From: Myxococcales bacterium
GTDB taxonomy: Bacteria > Myxococcota_A > Polyangia > Polyangiales > Polyangiaceae
Length of the DNA stretch: 64,000 bases
Direction of reading: 5' to 3'
Assembly: GCA_016191785.1 (NCBI GenBank)
Contig: JACPVJ010000197.1
Span: 62,001-126,000 of the forward strand
In this document: positions 27,320 through 36,758 of the stretch, in pieces
Layout: each line of letters opens with the position of its first letter
How positions within the stretch are numbered: the stretch's first letter is position 1
The notes under the pieces: model-generated
Told to the model about the DNA's origin: nothing
The model's database searches: none
Seen by the model: only the letters and a program-made list of their open reading frames with translations
Made by a program: the position numbers and the translations under genes

Positions 27320-29140
27320 ATGTCGTTCGCGCGTTGGTCCAGGGCTTCGCTGCCGGGGTGTGTCCTGCTCGCGTGCAGCGCCCCGCCTCGTGCGACCGCG
27401 CCTACGCCCAGGCGCGAAGTCGGCGTCGCGGCGGTACCCGGATCACCGGCCCGTGCCCCGACACCCCCGCCCCGCGCGCCGGGCACGCTCGAGCTGGTCA
27501 GAGCGCTGACGAGCTCGGAGCAGATCGCCGACGCCGAGCGGCGCTGGCACTCCGCCAGGAAACTGCTCGAGGCGATCCGAGCGCTCGCCGATCCTCGCGG
27601 CGCCGACGCGCTGGCGGACTACGTGAAGAGCGCTGCCGGGTGGCCGGGCGACCCCGAGCGGGTCTACCGGCGAACTCAGGCAGCGTTTGCCCTGGCCGAG
27701 CTCGGTGATCTGCGCGCGTTGCCGGTCCTCGCCGCGCGACTCGACCTCGACCCGCAAGACGTCTACCGCGACGATGCCCCGGGCCAGGCCGAGCTCCGTC
27801 GCAGCGACCAAGAGCGCGTGATCGCGGCGCGCTTGATCGGCGATCTCAGCATGCTTCACCCCGAGGCGCTGCCGGCGATTCAGCAGGCCGCCACCGAGAA
27901 TCTGCGGCGCTGGATTGACCAGGCGCCGGCCCCCCACGCCAACGGGCTCCGCGCGCTGGCGCGGATGCAGACCGACGACGCCGCGATCCGAAAGAAGCTC
28001 CGCGACTGGGCGGATCCGGCGGGTGCGCTGCCGCGCCCCAGGGCTCAGCCACCGTTCGAGGACAAGTGGCTCACCGCTCAGTCTGCCTTGCGCTACACCG
28101 GCGCGCTGCGCGATGCCCAAGGCTGGGGCATCCTCGAGAAGCAGCTGGCGCGCAAGCCGAAGACACTGGACGCGACCATGGACGGAATGCTGAACCATGG
28201 AACGGCGCTGCTCGGGATGACGGTCCGGTCCTTGGCCCTGGGCGCTGCGGACGGAATGGCGGAGTGGGGCGACCCGCGCGCCACCGCCAAGCTGCTCGCA
28301 CACGTCGACGACGACAAGCAGAACGAGCAGAGCCGCAGGGGAGCCTGCCGCGCCCTGGGGTTCGTGGCAGACTCGGCCACCGAGCGCGAGGTGAGCGCGC
28401 GTCTCACGAAATGGTCGTCGCTGCCGGACGCTGCCGCGGCGGTGCGGGTGCGGTGTCTGCTCGAAGCGGTGCAGGTGCATCCCGTGGCCGCGGCGACACC
28501 GCTCTTGCTCGCTCGCGTGGTCGGCCCGGGCGACGAGTCGGCTCGCCTGGCGTTCGCCGCTGCCCTCGGGCGGTCCTCGCTGGACGCCGCGAGCGAGGCA
28601 AAGCTCGTGAAGCTGCTCACGACCCGCACCGACGCTCCGATCGCGTCGGTCGCGCTGCTGCTGGGCGGCAGCGCGGACTCCGTCAAGGCCATCGCCGCAA
28701 GTGCGGGCAACTTGGATGCCATGACGAGGGCGTACGAGGGAAGCCTGAATGTGCTCACCGAGCTAGACCTGAGCTCCGGGCGGCTGGCTCGTTGGGTGGT
28801 GAACGCCCGGGCGCTGGCGGCCGAGCGCCGGGGCGACAGCGCGCTGAGCTTCGCCGAGCAGGTGCTGGGTCGACACCTGGTGAGCCAAGAGTTCGATGCT
28901 GGACCACACACCCTCACGCGAACGCTCTTGCGGGCGCGACTTCTGAAGAATGCATCGACCGGCAGCCTGGTCGAGCGGGAGGCCGCCGTCGACACCCTCG
29001 AGCTCGCGCGCGAGCGGGGGGTGTTGCTCGCGCTGTCGGAGGGTGAAGGCCCGGTGGCGAAGCGCGCCGCGGAGGCGGCTGCCCGGCTCGCGCCCGAACC
29101 GGAGCGCACGGCGGTGCCGAAGGATCGCCCGTCCGAGTAG
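27320..29140 (+). CDS. HEAT-repeat-like lipoprotein
   Basis: A 606-aa protein with a short signal and lipobox VLLAC. After a Pro/Ala-rich linker the rest is all-helical with repeated pairs such as AAFALAELGDLRALPVLAAR, GACRALGFVADSATEREV and similar, typical of HEAT or PBS-lyase-like repeats that act as protein-interaction scaffolds. It is anchored in the envelope. No catalytic motif is seen. It sits between an L,D-transpeptidase-like lipoprotein and a Ser/Thr kinase on the same strand, but each has its own start-proximal promoter. Confidence 0.75.
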   Translation: MSFARWSRASLPGCVLLACSAPPRATAPTPRREVGVAAVPGSPARAPTPPPRAPGTLELVRALTSSEQIADAERRWHSARKLLEAIRALADPRGADALADYVKSAAGWPGDPERVYRRTQAAFALAELGDLRALPVLAARLDLDPQDVYRDDAPGQAELRRSDQERVIAARLIGDLSMLHPEALPAIQQAATENLRRWIDQAPAPHANGLRALARMQTDDAAIRKKLRDWADPAGALPRPRAQPPFEDKWLTAQSALRYTGALRDAQGWGILEKQLARKPKTLDATMDGMLNHGTALLGMTVRSLALGAADGMAEWGDPRATAKLLAHVDDDKQNEQSRRGACRALGFVADSATEREVSARLTKWSSLPDAAAAVRVRCLLEAVQVHPVAAATPLLLARVVGPGDESARLAFAAALGRSSLDAASEAKLVKLLTTRTDAPIASVALLLGGSADSVKAIAASAGNLDAMTRAYEGSLNVLTELDLSSGRLARWVVNARALAAERRGDSALSFAEQVLGRHLVSQEFDAGPHTLTRTLLRARLLKNASTGSLVEREAAVDTLELARERGVLLALSEGEGPVAKRAAEAAARLAPEPERTAVPKDRPSE

Positions 29141-29150
29141 CCCGCACGGC

Positions 29151-29156
29151 TATACT
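29151..29156 (+). promoter_or_regulatory. -10 box (TATACT) for the Ser/Thr kinase gene
   Basis: TATACT ends 9 bp before the ATG at 29166; no Shine-Dalgarno sequence is present. It is the best -10 match among the leaderless-type promoters in the window. Confidence 0.5.
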
Positions 29157-29165
29157 CGCGGCCGC

Positions 29166-30737
29166 ATGACCCCGGGGCCCGACGACGGCGCGACCGCCCT
29201 TGCCGGCACCCCGTATCGTTTCGTCGCACCGCTAGGCGAAGGCGGCATGGGCACGGTGCTCGAAGCCGAGCACGTCGGCCTCGCGCAGCGGGTGGTGGTG
29301 AAGCTGCTGAAGCCGGAGCTCACCTCGCGAGCCGATCTGGTGGACCGCCTGCGGGTCGAGGCGCAGGCGCTGGCGCGACTCTCGCACCCGAACTTGGTTC
29401 GCGTGTCGGACTTCGGGACGAGCGCGGAAGGTCGCGCCTACTTGGTGATGGAGCGCTTGCGGGGGCGATCGCTCGGCGAAGAGCTCGCGCGCCGGCGACC
29501 CATTCCAGTCGCCCAGGCCGTGGGCTGGGTCATGCAGGCACTGGCGGGTCTCGAGGTGGCCCACGCGGCGGGCCTGGTGCACCGCGACGTCAAGCCCGAC
29601 AACCTGTTCGTGTGCGACGACGGGACGGTCAAGGTGCTCGACTTCGGGGTGGCCAAGGTGGTGGACGAGGCCGCGCTCTCGGGCCTGGTTCGCCCGCGCT
29701 TCTCGACCCATGAAGGCGGAATGGTGGGCACGCCGCACTTCGCCGCGCCCGAACAGCTGGAAGGCGGCCGCATCACCCCGGCGACGGACGTCTACGCCGC
29801 CGGGCTCGTGCTCTACGAGGCGATCACGGGCGCGCACCCCTTCGACAAGCACAAGTCGGCGGACGCCATCTACCACGCGCAGCTGGTCGAGATGCCGCCG
29901 CCGCCGTCGACGGTGGCGCCGCAAAGCGTCCCGGCGGAGGTTGATCGCGCCATCTTGCGCGCGCTCGCGAAGCGACCGGAAGATCGCTTTGCCTCGGCGT
30001 CGGACTTCGCGCGAGCGCTCGACCGAGGGCCCGCCGTCGACTCGCGCGCGGCGCCGACGCTCGCCTCGGCCCGCGCTCCGACCACGCCGACGCTCGAATC
30101 GATGGTCGCCAGTGAGAGCGTTCCCACGTTGGCGCGGCCGGTCGAGAGCCCGGGCGACCCGAAGACGACCGAGCTCCCGACCGTCGCCATGGCCGCGGGC
30201 CCAGCCTCGGTGCCGAGCGAAGGGTTGGGGGTCCTCTGTTTGGTGGCGGGCGTGCTCACCGCCTTGTGGAAGGTCGCCTCGGCGTTCGGAGCGCTCCCGG
30301 AGCTCTGGGACCCGCTCGGCTTCATCGCGAGCCTTCGCGGCAGCGTGCCGCCCGCGGCGACCGAAGACGTGGCCCTGCTCTCGCGCGCGGCAGCCGCGGC
30401 CACGCTGCTCGACAGCCTGGCGCTGATGCTCGTGGGCGCGGTCTTCGTGGTCGTCGGGGTGGTGTTGATGCGAAAGACACGGCGAGGCCCAGCGGTCGCG
30501 GTGCGCGCCAGCAACGTCGCGCTGGTCGTGGTGGGGCTCAGCGTGCTCCTGAACCTGGCGGTGGTGCTCCCGCTGCGCGGTGCCTTGGTCGGTCAGCTGC
30601 CGGGCTTGCCGAACGCGCTGCCGGGCCTCGAGACGCTGGGGTTCGCCTTCGGCGTGGCACTCGTGGTCGGGGTCTCGGCGCTCGAGATCGGCTTCCTCGT
30701 GGTGGTGCGCGTCTGGGCCAGGCGCCTGCGCGATTGA
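29166..30737 (+). CDS. Membrane-bound Ser/Thr protein kinase (Pkn type)
   Basis: A 523-aa kinase. The Hanks-type domain (about 17-285) has the Gly loop GEGGMGTV (24-31), Lys46, the catalytic loop HRDVKPDN (139-146), DFG (159-161) and GTPHFAAPEQ in the activation segment. A Pro/Thr/Ser-rich linker with possible phosphorylation sites follows, then four membrane helices (about residues 350-520). The kinase domain is cytoplasmic and the sensor is the membrane part. The FHA-domain activator encoded 33 bp downstream is a natural phospho-Thr reader for it. Confidence 0.92.
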   Translation: MTPGPDDGATALAGTPYRFVAPLGEGGMGTVLEAEHVGLAQRVVVKLLKPELTSRADLVDRLRVEAQALARLSHPNLVRVSDFGTSAEGRAYLVMERLRGRSLGEELARRRPIPVAQAVGWVMQALAGLEVAHAAGLVHRDVKPDNLFVCDDGTVKVLDFGVAKVVDEAALSGLVRPRFSTHEGGMVGTPHFAAPEQLEGGRITPATDVYAAGLVLYEAITGAHPFDKHKSADAIYHAQLVEMPPPPSTVAPQSVPAEVDRAILRALAKRPEDRFASASDFARALDRGPAVDSRAAPTLASARAPTTPTLESMVASESVPTLARPVESPGDPKTTELPTVAMAAGPASVPSEGLGVLCLVAGVLTALWKVASAFGALPELWDPLGFIASLRGSVPPAATEDVALLSRAAAAATLLDSLALMLVGAVFVVVGVVLMRKTRRGPAVAVRASNVALVVVGLSVLLNLAVVLPLRGALVGQLPGLPNALPGLETLGFAFGVALVVGVSALEIGFLVVVRVWARRLRD

Positions 30738-30757
30738 CCCAGCGCGCCCGCTGGTCG

Positions 30758-30763
30758 TATCAC
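30758..30763 (+). promoter_or_regulatory. Possible -10 box (TATCAC) before the FHA-sigma54 activator gene
   Basis: TATCAC ends 7 bp before the GTG at 30771. The final C makes it weaker than other boxes of this kind. Confidence 0.3.
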
Positions 30764-30770
30764 CCCACTC

Positions 30771-32159
30771 GTGACGGACCCGCGGGAGACGCTGGCCACC
30801 GAGCACTCGGGACCGCGCGCCGCGAACGAGCGGCGGCGCTACTTGGCCGTGTTCGAGCCGGCATCGTCTCGCGTCGTGCCTCTGCCCGACGCGGGGGAGG
30901 TGTTCGTCGGCCGCGGGGACGAAGCGGGCGTCCGCCTGCGGGACCCCAAGGTGTCACGCAAGCACATCGCCCTCACGCTCGAGCCCGGTGGCGTGAGGCT
31001 GACCGATCTGGGCAGCCAGAACGGCACCTTCGTGAACGGTCAGCGTGTGCACGGCTCGCGGCCCCTTGGCTCTGGCGACTCGATCGAGATCGGACACACG
31101 TGCCTGGTGTTGCACACCGGTGGCTCCGAGGGAGAACGAGCACCGGCTCTCGCCGCGCGCGAGGAGCTCGATCTCGACGGCTCGCAGGTGCTGCTGGCCG
31201 ACCCGAGCATGCTGGCGCTGTACGCGCTGATCCGCCGCTTGGCGAAGGTGAGCCTACCCGTGCTGATCCACGGCGAGACCGGCACCGGCAAAGAGCTGGC
31301 GGCGCGCGCCCTGCATCACTTCTCGCCGCGGGCCCGCGCCCGCTTCGTCGCGATCAACTGCGCCGCCTTGCCCGAGGCCCTGATCGAGAGCGAGCTCTTC
31401 GGCCACGAGCGGGGCGCGTTCACCGGCGCGACGCAGAGAAAGGTCGGCTTGTTCGAGAGCGCCACTGGCGGAAGCGTGTTCTTGGACGAAGTCGCCGAGC
31501 TACCCCTGGGCACTCAGGCCAAGCTCCTGCGCGCCCTCGACACCGGTCGCGTCGTGCCGGTGGGCGCCGTCGACGAGCACCCGATCGACGTGCGCGTGAT
31601 CGCCGCCACCCACCGAAACCTGGAACAAGAGGTGGGCGCCGGGCGGTTCCGACAGGACCTCTACTATCGGCTCAGCGGCGCCACCCTCTGGCTCCCGCCC
31701 CTGCGCGATCGCCCCCGCGAGCTCGGCCTGATCGCCAACCGGATGCTGGCTCGAGCCCGCGAGCGGCTGGGCCTGCCGCCGCTTCGGATCTCGGAGTCGG
31801 CGTGGCAAGCCCTCGCCGCCCACCCGTGGCCAGGAAACGTGCGCGAGCTGTCGAACGTGATGGAATTTCTGGCCGCCACGCACGAGGGCGCCGAGCTCGA
31901 CGCCGACGCGGTGCTCGCTCGCCTGCGCTCGGCCGCGCCGGTGCCGGCGGCAGCTCCTGCTCCGACGGCGGAGCGCCCCTCCGCGGGCTTTCGCCCGCTC
32001 GATGACGAGCTGCGCGATCTCGAGCAGAAGCGGATCGTCGAAGCGCTCGCAGCCGCCGCCGGCAACCAGACTCGAGCCGCCGAGCTGATCGGCATGCCGC
32101 TTCGCACCTTCGTGAGCAAGCTCGAGCGGTACGGGCTCAGAGGGCAGAAGAAGAGCTGA
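30771..32159 (+). CDS. FHA-domain sigma54-dependent transcriptional activator
   Basis: A 462-aa enhancer-binding protein. The FHA domain (about 42-116) has GRG (47-49), SRKH (62-65) and GSQNGTFVNG (81-90), which bind phospho-threonine. The AAA+ domain (about 138-370) has Walker A GETGTGKE (168-175), the sigma54-contact loop GAFTGA (215-220), Walker B VFLDEV and sensor/R-finger motifs. A Fis-type HTH ends the protein (NQTRAAELIGMPLRTFVSKL). Myxobacterial FHA activators are switched by Ser/Thr kinases; the neighbouring kinase is the likely input. The GTG start is preferred because MTDPRET leads directly into the FHA domain. Confidence 0.93.
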   Translation: MTDPRETLATEHSGPRAANERRRYLAVFEPASSRVVPLPDAGEVFVGRGDEAGVRLRDPKVSRKHIALTLEPGGVRLTDLGSQNGTFVNGQRVHGSRPLGSGDSIEIGHTCLVLHTGGSEGERAPALAAREELDLDGSQVLLADPSMLALYALIRRLAKVSLPVLIHGETGTGKELAARALHHFSPRARARFVAINCAALPEALIESELFGHERGAFTGATQRKVGLFESATGGSVFLDEVAELPLGTQAKLLRALDTGRVVPVGAVDEHPIDVRVIAATHRNLEQEVGAGRFRQDLYYRLSGATLWLPPLRDRPRELGLIANRMLARARERLGLPPLRISESAWQALAAHPWPGNVRELSNVMEFLAATHEGAELDADAVLARLRSAAPVPAAAPAPTAERPSAGFRPLDDELRDLEQKRIVEALAAAAGNQTRAAELIGMPLRTFVSKLERYGLRGQKKS

Positions 32160-32168
32160 GGGCGACGG

Positions 32169-34325
32169 TCAGCTCGCTCGAAGCTCGTGCGGTCGCGCGT
32201 CCAGCGCGTCCCGGATCGCGACACACAGCTGATCGTTGGTAAACGGCTTCATGACGAAGCCGCTGGCACACGAGACGAGGCCGTCGTGAAGGTCCTCGGG
32301 GGCGTACCCCGAGATGAACACTACGGGAAGCTCGGGTCGGCGCGCGCGCAGCTCTGTCGCCAGGGCGATCCCGTTCATGCCCGACATGATCACGTCGGTC
32401 ACCACCAGCGCGACGCCCGACACCTCTGCGTCCATGCAAGCCAGTGCTTCCTCGGCGCTGGCGGCCTCGACCACCTGGTAGCCGCGTCGCGTGAGCGCAC
32501 GCGACGTGCTCCTGCGCAGCGCGGGTTCGTCCTCGACCAAGAGCAGCCGCTCGGCCCTGCGCGGCCCCCGGGGTTGCGCCGGCTCGCTCCGGTGCGGGCG
32601 ACCGTCCACCACCGGGAGGCGAATCGAGAAGGTCGAACCGGCTCCGGGGGCGCTCTCGACCGCGATCGAGCCCTGACTCTGGTGAACGAAACCATGGACC
32701 ATCGCCAGGCCCAGGCCGGTACCGGCGCCGGTGGGCTTGGTGGTGAAGAACGGCTCGAAGACGCGCCGCCGCGTCTCATCGTCCATCCCGGTGCCCGTGT
32801 CTGCCACTTCGATGACCGCGCTCGCCTCGCGGCGACGGGTGGTGAACCGCAGAACTCCGCCGGCGGGCATGGCGTCTCGCGCGTTGATCGCCAGGTTGAT
32901 CAGCGCACGCTCGAGCTGCCCGCGGTCGACCTGCACCGTCAACGGCTCGGCCGCGAGCACGAGCTCGACGCGGATGTCCTCGCGCAGCACGCGCACCAGC
33001 AACTTCTGCAGCGACGTGATGATTTCGTTCACATCGTGGCTGGTCGGCGCGAGCACTTGTCGTCGGCCGAAGGCCAAGAGCTGCGCGGTCAGGTCGGATG
33101 CCTTCCGGGCGCTCTCGATGATTTCGTTCACCTCATCTCGATCCGAGGCGTGCCTGAGCTCGTCGGCCGCGCTCAGGATCACGGTCAAGAGCTTGTTGAA
33201 GTCGTGGGCGATGCCGCCAGCCAGCCGCCCGACCGCCTCCATCTTCTGCGCTTCGAGCATCTTCTGCTCCAGCTCGAGCGCTCGCGTTTGGCTGGCGTGC
33301 GCCATGGTCTCGAGCCGACCGAGCTCGAGCTCACGCTCGCTGTGGGCCAGGTCGGCGGCCAGCTTTCGCTCGCGCTCTCGGCGCGACCACAGGGCTCCGA
33401 AGGCGGCCGCGAGGGCCGCCGCCAAGATGCTCGCTCCGACCAGCCACCCTCCGAGCGCTCGGGCCGGGGAATGAACGTCGGCGACGTCGACCTTGCTGAC
33501 GACCGCCCAGTTCGGCTCGTTGAGCGGGCGCGTGGCCGCCAAGACGCGCGCACCTCGATAGTCGAGGAACTCGCCCACGCGCGCCTCGCCTCGGGTCGCT
33601 ACCGCGGCTGCCAAGCTGGGCCGGGACGGGCGAACCACCAACCGGTGGCCGGGTTGATCACGCAGGGGCGACAGGAACCAGACCTCGCTGCCGCTCATCC
33701 GAACGAGGACGGTCTCTGCGCTGCTCGAGTCGGTCGGCTGTTTGAGGCGGGGATACAGCGCAACATGGGGATTGGAGACCAGCACGACGACCCCGTGGGG
33801 CTCGGCGGCGAGCCCCGCCGGAGACGGGATCGGCATCGCGAACAAGAAGTGGTGTTGAGCCACCTCGGTGCCCTCGACGTCGACCACGAACGCGCGGCTC
33901 GCGAGGGCTCGACGGGCCACTGGGGTCAGGTCCAAGCCGCCTTCCCCCCCGGCGCGGGCGATGGGGCGCAGCTCGGTATCGAACACCGCGATTCGCTCGT
34001 AGCCGTACGCGGCGAGGTACCGCGCGAGGTGCCTCGGGAGTGCGTCCTCTACGACGGCGCCAACCCCCAGCGTTCGGCTGAGCTCGAGCGCCTGGGTCGT
34101 GGCCAGCGATTCAGAGAGGATCGCGCTGTCGCCGCGACGCTCGTCGAACCAGAGCCGAGCGACGTCGGAGTAGTGATTGGCCACCGACTCGAGGTGGTCG
34201 CGCCATCGGTCGGCGGCCGCGGCACGCTGCCGCGCCACCACGGCGACGCTGAGCAAGCTGCAGATCCCGAGGGTGATGAGCCCAGCCCGCACACTCCCCG
34301 TCCACAGCTCGGATCCCCTTCGCAT
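32169..34325 (-). CDS. Hybrid sensor histidine kinase with C-terminal receiver
   Basis: A 718-aa protein. An N-terminal helix (about 14-32) and a second helix (about 295-318) flank a 260-residue periplasmic sensor of probable dCache type. A coiled coil follows, then the kinase core with H-box [11 protein letters not shown], where the usual second Asn of HDFNNLL is Lys, a DTGTGMDD G1 box, an [15 protein letters not shown] segment and a receiver domain (about 590-710; [12 protein letters not shown], Lys in FVMKPF). It lies tail-to-tail with the FHA activator, 9 bp apart. The ligand and target are unknown. GGGAG serves as ribosome-binding site. Confidence 0.9.
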   Translation of the reverse strand: MRRGSELWTGSVRAGLITLGICSLLSVAVVARQRAAAADRWRDHLESVANHYSDVARLWFDERRGDSAILSESLATTQALELSRTLGVGAVVEDALPRHLARYLAAYGYERIAVFDTELRPIARAGGEGGLDLTPVARRALASRAFVVDVEGTEVAQHHFLFAMPIPSPAGLAAEPHGVVVLVSNPHVALYPRLKQPTDSSSAETVLVRMSGSEVWFLSPLRDQPGHRLVVRPSRPSLAAAVATRGEARVGEFLDYRGARVLAATRPLNEPNWAVVSKVDVADVHSPARALGGWLVGASILAAALAAAFGALWSRRERERKLAADLAHSERELELGRLETMAHASQTRALELEQKMLEAQKMEAVGRLAGGIAHDFNKLLTVILSAADELRHASDRDEVNEIIESARKASDLTAQLLAFGRRQVLAPTSHDVNEIITSLQKLLVRVLREDIRVELVLAAEPLTVQVDRGQLERALINLAINARDAMPAGGVLRFTTRRREASAVIEVADTGTGMDDETRRRVFEPFFTTKPTGAGTGLGLAMVHGFVHQSQGSIAVESAPGAGSTFSIRLPVVDGRPHRSEPAQPRGPRRAERLLLVEDEPALRRSTSRALTRRGYQVVEAASAEEALACMDAEVSGVALVVTDVIMSGMNGIALATELRARRPELPVVFISGYAPEDLHDGLVSCASGFVMKPFTNDQLCVAIRDALDARPHELRAS

Positions 34326-34418
34326 CGCGCGCTCCCGAAGCGCACAACATATCGGGCGCTGCGGGGCCCCGCCACGCTACGGGTGGGCAGTCTCACTCGC
34401 GCTAGCGAGACGGCTACT

Positions 34419-34631
34419 TCAGTCCTCGAAGACGGGCGGCCCGCCCAGCGTTTCGATCGCGGCTCGGAACGCGTTCGCTCGAAGCTCGGTGCCCTCGACC
34501 AGTGAGGGCCGACCGAGCTGTTGTGCCGCGCGTTGCAGGTTCATGGCGTCGCGTTCGAGGCGGTCGGCCTCGCGCTCGAGCGCTTCGAAGACCAGGGCCT
34601 TCGCCTCGGCCGGAAGTTCGTTCCACAGCAT
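34419..34631 (-). CDS. Small helical protein, function unknown
   Basis: A 70-aa acidic, Leu/Ala/Glu-rich protein predicted to be two helices (core EALEREADRLERDAMNLQRA has coiled-coil character). No family is recognised. It begins 38 bp after the NarL-type regulator on the same strand, so it may be translated from the same message. The ribosome-binding site is weak, which lowers confidence. Confidence 0.5.
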   Translation of the reverse strand: MLWNELPAEAKALVFEALEREADRLERDAMNLQRAAQQLGRPSLVEGTELRANAFRAAIETLGGPPVFED

Positions 34632-34669
34632 GACACCGCGTTTTCGCCTGCACGCGGGCCGATGGCAAG

Positions 34670-35317
34670 TCACTCGCCCTTCGGAGGCCCGCCAACGCCG
34701 TTTTCGATCGCCCACCGGGTGAGTGCCGCCGCGCCGGTCAACCCCAGCTTCCGGCCGATGCGCAGGCGGTAGGTCTCGACGGTCCGGTCGACGATCCCCA
34801 GCGTGGCTCCGATCTCCTTGTTGGACATGCCGCTCGCGACCAGGCGCACCACCTGCAGCTCGCGGGCGCTCAAACCAGCCAGGAGGCCGCGGGACGGTCG
34901 ATTCGTCGCGCACCCTTCCGGCGCGCACCGAACGAGACACTCGGCGAGCTTGGTGGCGGTCGTGTCGAGCTTCCTGAGCACGCAATGCGCGCCCGCGGCG
35001 AAGAACGCTCGAGCGTCCGGTGACTCGCCCGCGGCGAGCACGATCACCTTGGCCCGGGGGCACCGGGTGCGCACGCGACCGATGAGCGCCGCGCAGTCGG
35101 TGTCCGGAAGCGACGTGTCGATCAGCGCCACGTCCACGCACTCGCGGTCGAGCTGGTCCATCGCGCGCTCGCCCGACGCGGCCACCGCCACGAGACGCAA
35201 CGAGGCCTCTTGCGCCACGACGGAGCGCACCCCCTCGAGGATCAATGGGTGGTCCTCGACAACCAGGACCTTGGTCAGCGGCCTGTGGGCGGACAACGAA
35301 CTCCGGCGCAGCTCCAC
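34670..35317 (-). CDS. NarL/FixJ-family response regulator
   Basis: A 215-aa regulator: a receiver domain with VEDHP, phospho-acceptor Asp67 (LIDTSLPD) and a LuxR-type HTH (about 148-205; LSARELQVVRLVASGMSNKEIGATLG with DRTVETYRLRIGRKLGL). The conserved receiver Lys is at LRKLD. The GTG at 35317 is used; a TTG at 35296 (MSAHRPLTKVLVV) with CGGAG upstream is an alternative. No kinase is directly adjacent; the hybrid kinase at 32169 and the soluble kinase at 37471 are nearby candidates. Confidence 0.85.
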   Translation of the reverse strand: MELRRSSLSAHRPLTKVLVVEDHPLILEGVRSVVAQEASLRLVAVAASGERAMDQLDRECVDVALIDTSLPDTDCAALIGRVRTRCPRAKVIVLAAGESPDARAFFAAGAHCVLRKLDTTATKLAECLVRCAPEGCATNRPSRGLLAGLSARELQVVRLVASGMSNKEIGATLGIVDRTVETYRLRIGRKLGLTGAAALTRWAIENGVGGPPKGE

Positions 35318-35400
35318 CGAGTATTGTGACCGGAAACGCCTGCCGAGGGCAGCGCAATGAATGCGGCGAGCCGTCGAGGCGCGGGCAAGCGCTGCGCGAA

Positions 35401-36027
35401 TCAGCGCGGGCGCCGTCCGTGACGTTTCGGACACGCGGCGCCTCCGCGGTCGCAGGCACGACAACCGAACTCTGCGACCAGCGCCACGCGCGATCGCACC
35501 CCCAGCTTGGTCAGCGCCGACTGAACGTGCCCACGGACGGTGTGCGCGCTGATCCCGAGCTGCGCGGCAATCTTGCGGCTGCTGCTGGCCACGGGCAGCA
35601 GACACACCACCTGCCACTCCCGCGCGGTCAGTGGACACCCCGTCGGCGGAGGGAGCACCGGTGCTTGCGCCGCTGCCCGGACCAGCGCTGGTGCTGCGAC
35701 GTGCGGCGTCACGAGTGCCACGATGCCGACCAGTGCCCCGGAAGCGTCGAGCTGGGGTGCCCCCTGCACCCACAGGTCAATGGTGCCGCCCCCGCGCCGC
35801 CGAACCGACATGCGGTCCGTCGAGCCGTGGCCTGCAGCCGCGAGGCGCTCGAGCTCGTCGAGCACTCGCGGGCTCGGTGCCGCGATGATCTCGCGGTGGT
35901 GGACGCCGACCAGGTCTTGGCTCGGAAAGCGAAGGAGCTCCGAGAGGCGTCGGTTCGCGTGGACAATCACGCCCCGGGAGTCCATGGCAGCCAGGCCGAT
36001 TCCGAGCTCGCCCTCCGCTCCCGCCAT
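35401..36027 (-). CDS. PAS-LuxR regulator with C-terminal CxxC-x6-C motif (copy 1)
   Basis: A 208-aa protein. The N-terminal 115 residues are a PAS-like domain (MDSRGVIVHANRRLSELL, LVGVHHREII, WVQGAPQLDASGALVG). A LuxR-type HTH follows (LTAREWQVVCLLPVASSSRKIAAQLG, SAHTVRGHVQSALTKLGV). The tail has Cys-x2-Cys-x6-Cys-Pro-Lys-Arg, like a small metal or iron-sulfur site. It is a paralogue of the gene ending 1 bp upstream and shares the same tail spacing. No receiver domain is present, so the PAS and/or the Cys cluster should sense the signal. The start ATG is at 36027. Confidence 0.8.
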   Translation of the reverse strand: MAGAEGELGIGLAAMDSRGVIVHANRRLSELLRFPSQDLVGVHHREIIAAPSPRVLDELERLAAAGHGSTDRMSVRRRGGGTIDLWVQGAPQLDASGALVGIVALVTPHVAAPALVRAAAQAPVLPPPTGCPLTAREWQVVCLLPVASSSRKIAAQLGISAHTVRGHVQSALTKLGVRSRVALVAEFGCRACDRGGAACPKRHGRRPR

Positions 36028-36028
36028 G

Positions 36029-36691
36029 CTAGCGCGCACCCGGGCCCCGGCGCTTCGGGCAGACGAAGCGACCCTCTGCGCAGGCCCCGCAGTCGAAAGC
36101 GCCCACCAAGCCGACTCTCGACGAGACTCCCAGCTTCCTGAACGCGGACTGGAGGTGCGCGTGGACCGTGTGGGTCGAGACGCCCATCGCGGCGGCCAGA
36201 GCGCGGGTGCTCTCGACCCCGCGGATCGCGGTGGCGACTTCGCGTTCACGCGGCGTGAGCGGGCAACCCGCCACCCTTCCCGCCGGGATCCGAGCGAAGC
36301 CCGCCCGGATCTCGCGGACCGGTGTCACGAGCACCACGGACCCGACGACCTGGCCCGCCGAGTCCAGCCACGGAGCCCCTTGCACCAAGACCGGCCGAGC
36401 GCTTCCGGCCTTGGCTGTCAGGTCGATCCGAAAGGACGAAGCCTGTCCGGCCCGCCGCAACGCGCGATGTTCCTCGATGATGGGCCAAGCGGTGGCGGGC
36501 ACCAGCTCGTGCACCGAGCGCCCCACTAGCTCCGCGGGAAGATGGCCGGTCAAGGCAGCCAGGAAGCGGTTGGCCCTGACGATCACGCCGCGCAGATCGC
36601 CGACCCCGACGCCGACTTCGAGACCCTCGAGCCACTCCACGGACCGACGAGGATACGACAAGTATGGCGATGCTGCTGTACGGTCCACCAC
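36029..36691 (-). CDS. PAS-LuxR regulator with C-terminal CxxC-x6-C motif (copy 2)
   Basis: A 220-aa paralogue of the preceding entry: PAS-like domain (VGDLRGVIVRANRFLAAL, LVQGAPWLDSAGQVVGSVVLVTP), LuxR HTH (LTPREREVATAIRGVESTRALAAAMG, STHTVHAHLQSAFRKLGVSS) and a tail CGACAEGRFVCPKR with the same Cys-x2-Cys-x6-Cys spacing. The two genes arose by tandem duplication and have since diverged. The GTG at 36691 is the first in-frame start after the divergent regulator promoter; a later start is possible. Confidence 0.8.
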   Translation of the reverse strand: MVDRTAASPYLSYPRRSVEWLEGLEVGVGVGDLRGVIVRANRFLAALTGHLPAELVGRSVHELVPATAWPIIEEHRALRRAGQASSFRIDLTAKAGSARPVLVQGAPWLDSAGQVVGSVVLVTPVREIRAGFARIPAGRVAGCPLTPREREVATAIRGVESTRALAAAMGVSTHTVHAHLQSAFRKLGVSSRVGLVGAFDCGACAEGRFVCPKRRGPGAR

Positions 36692-36746
36692 GTACGACGC
36701 TGGAGCTACGGAGCCTTCCGGACGCGCGAGACTTGCGGCGGCCGGC

Positions 36747-36752
36747 TACTCT
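36747..36752 (+). promoter_or_regulatory. -10 box (TACTCT) for the divergent regulator gene
   Basis: TACTCT ends 6 bp before the GTG at 36759, consistent with a leaderless transcript. It lies in the 67-bp gap shared with the divergent PAS-LuxR gene. Confidence 0.4.
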
Positions 36753-36758
36753 GACCGT

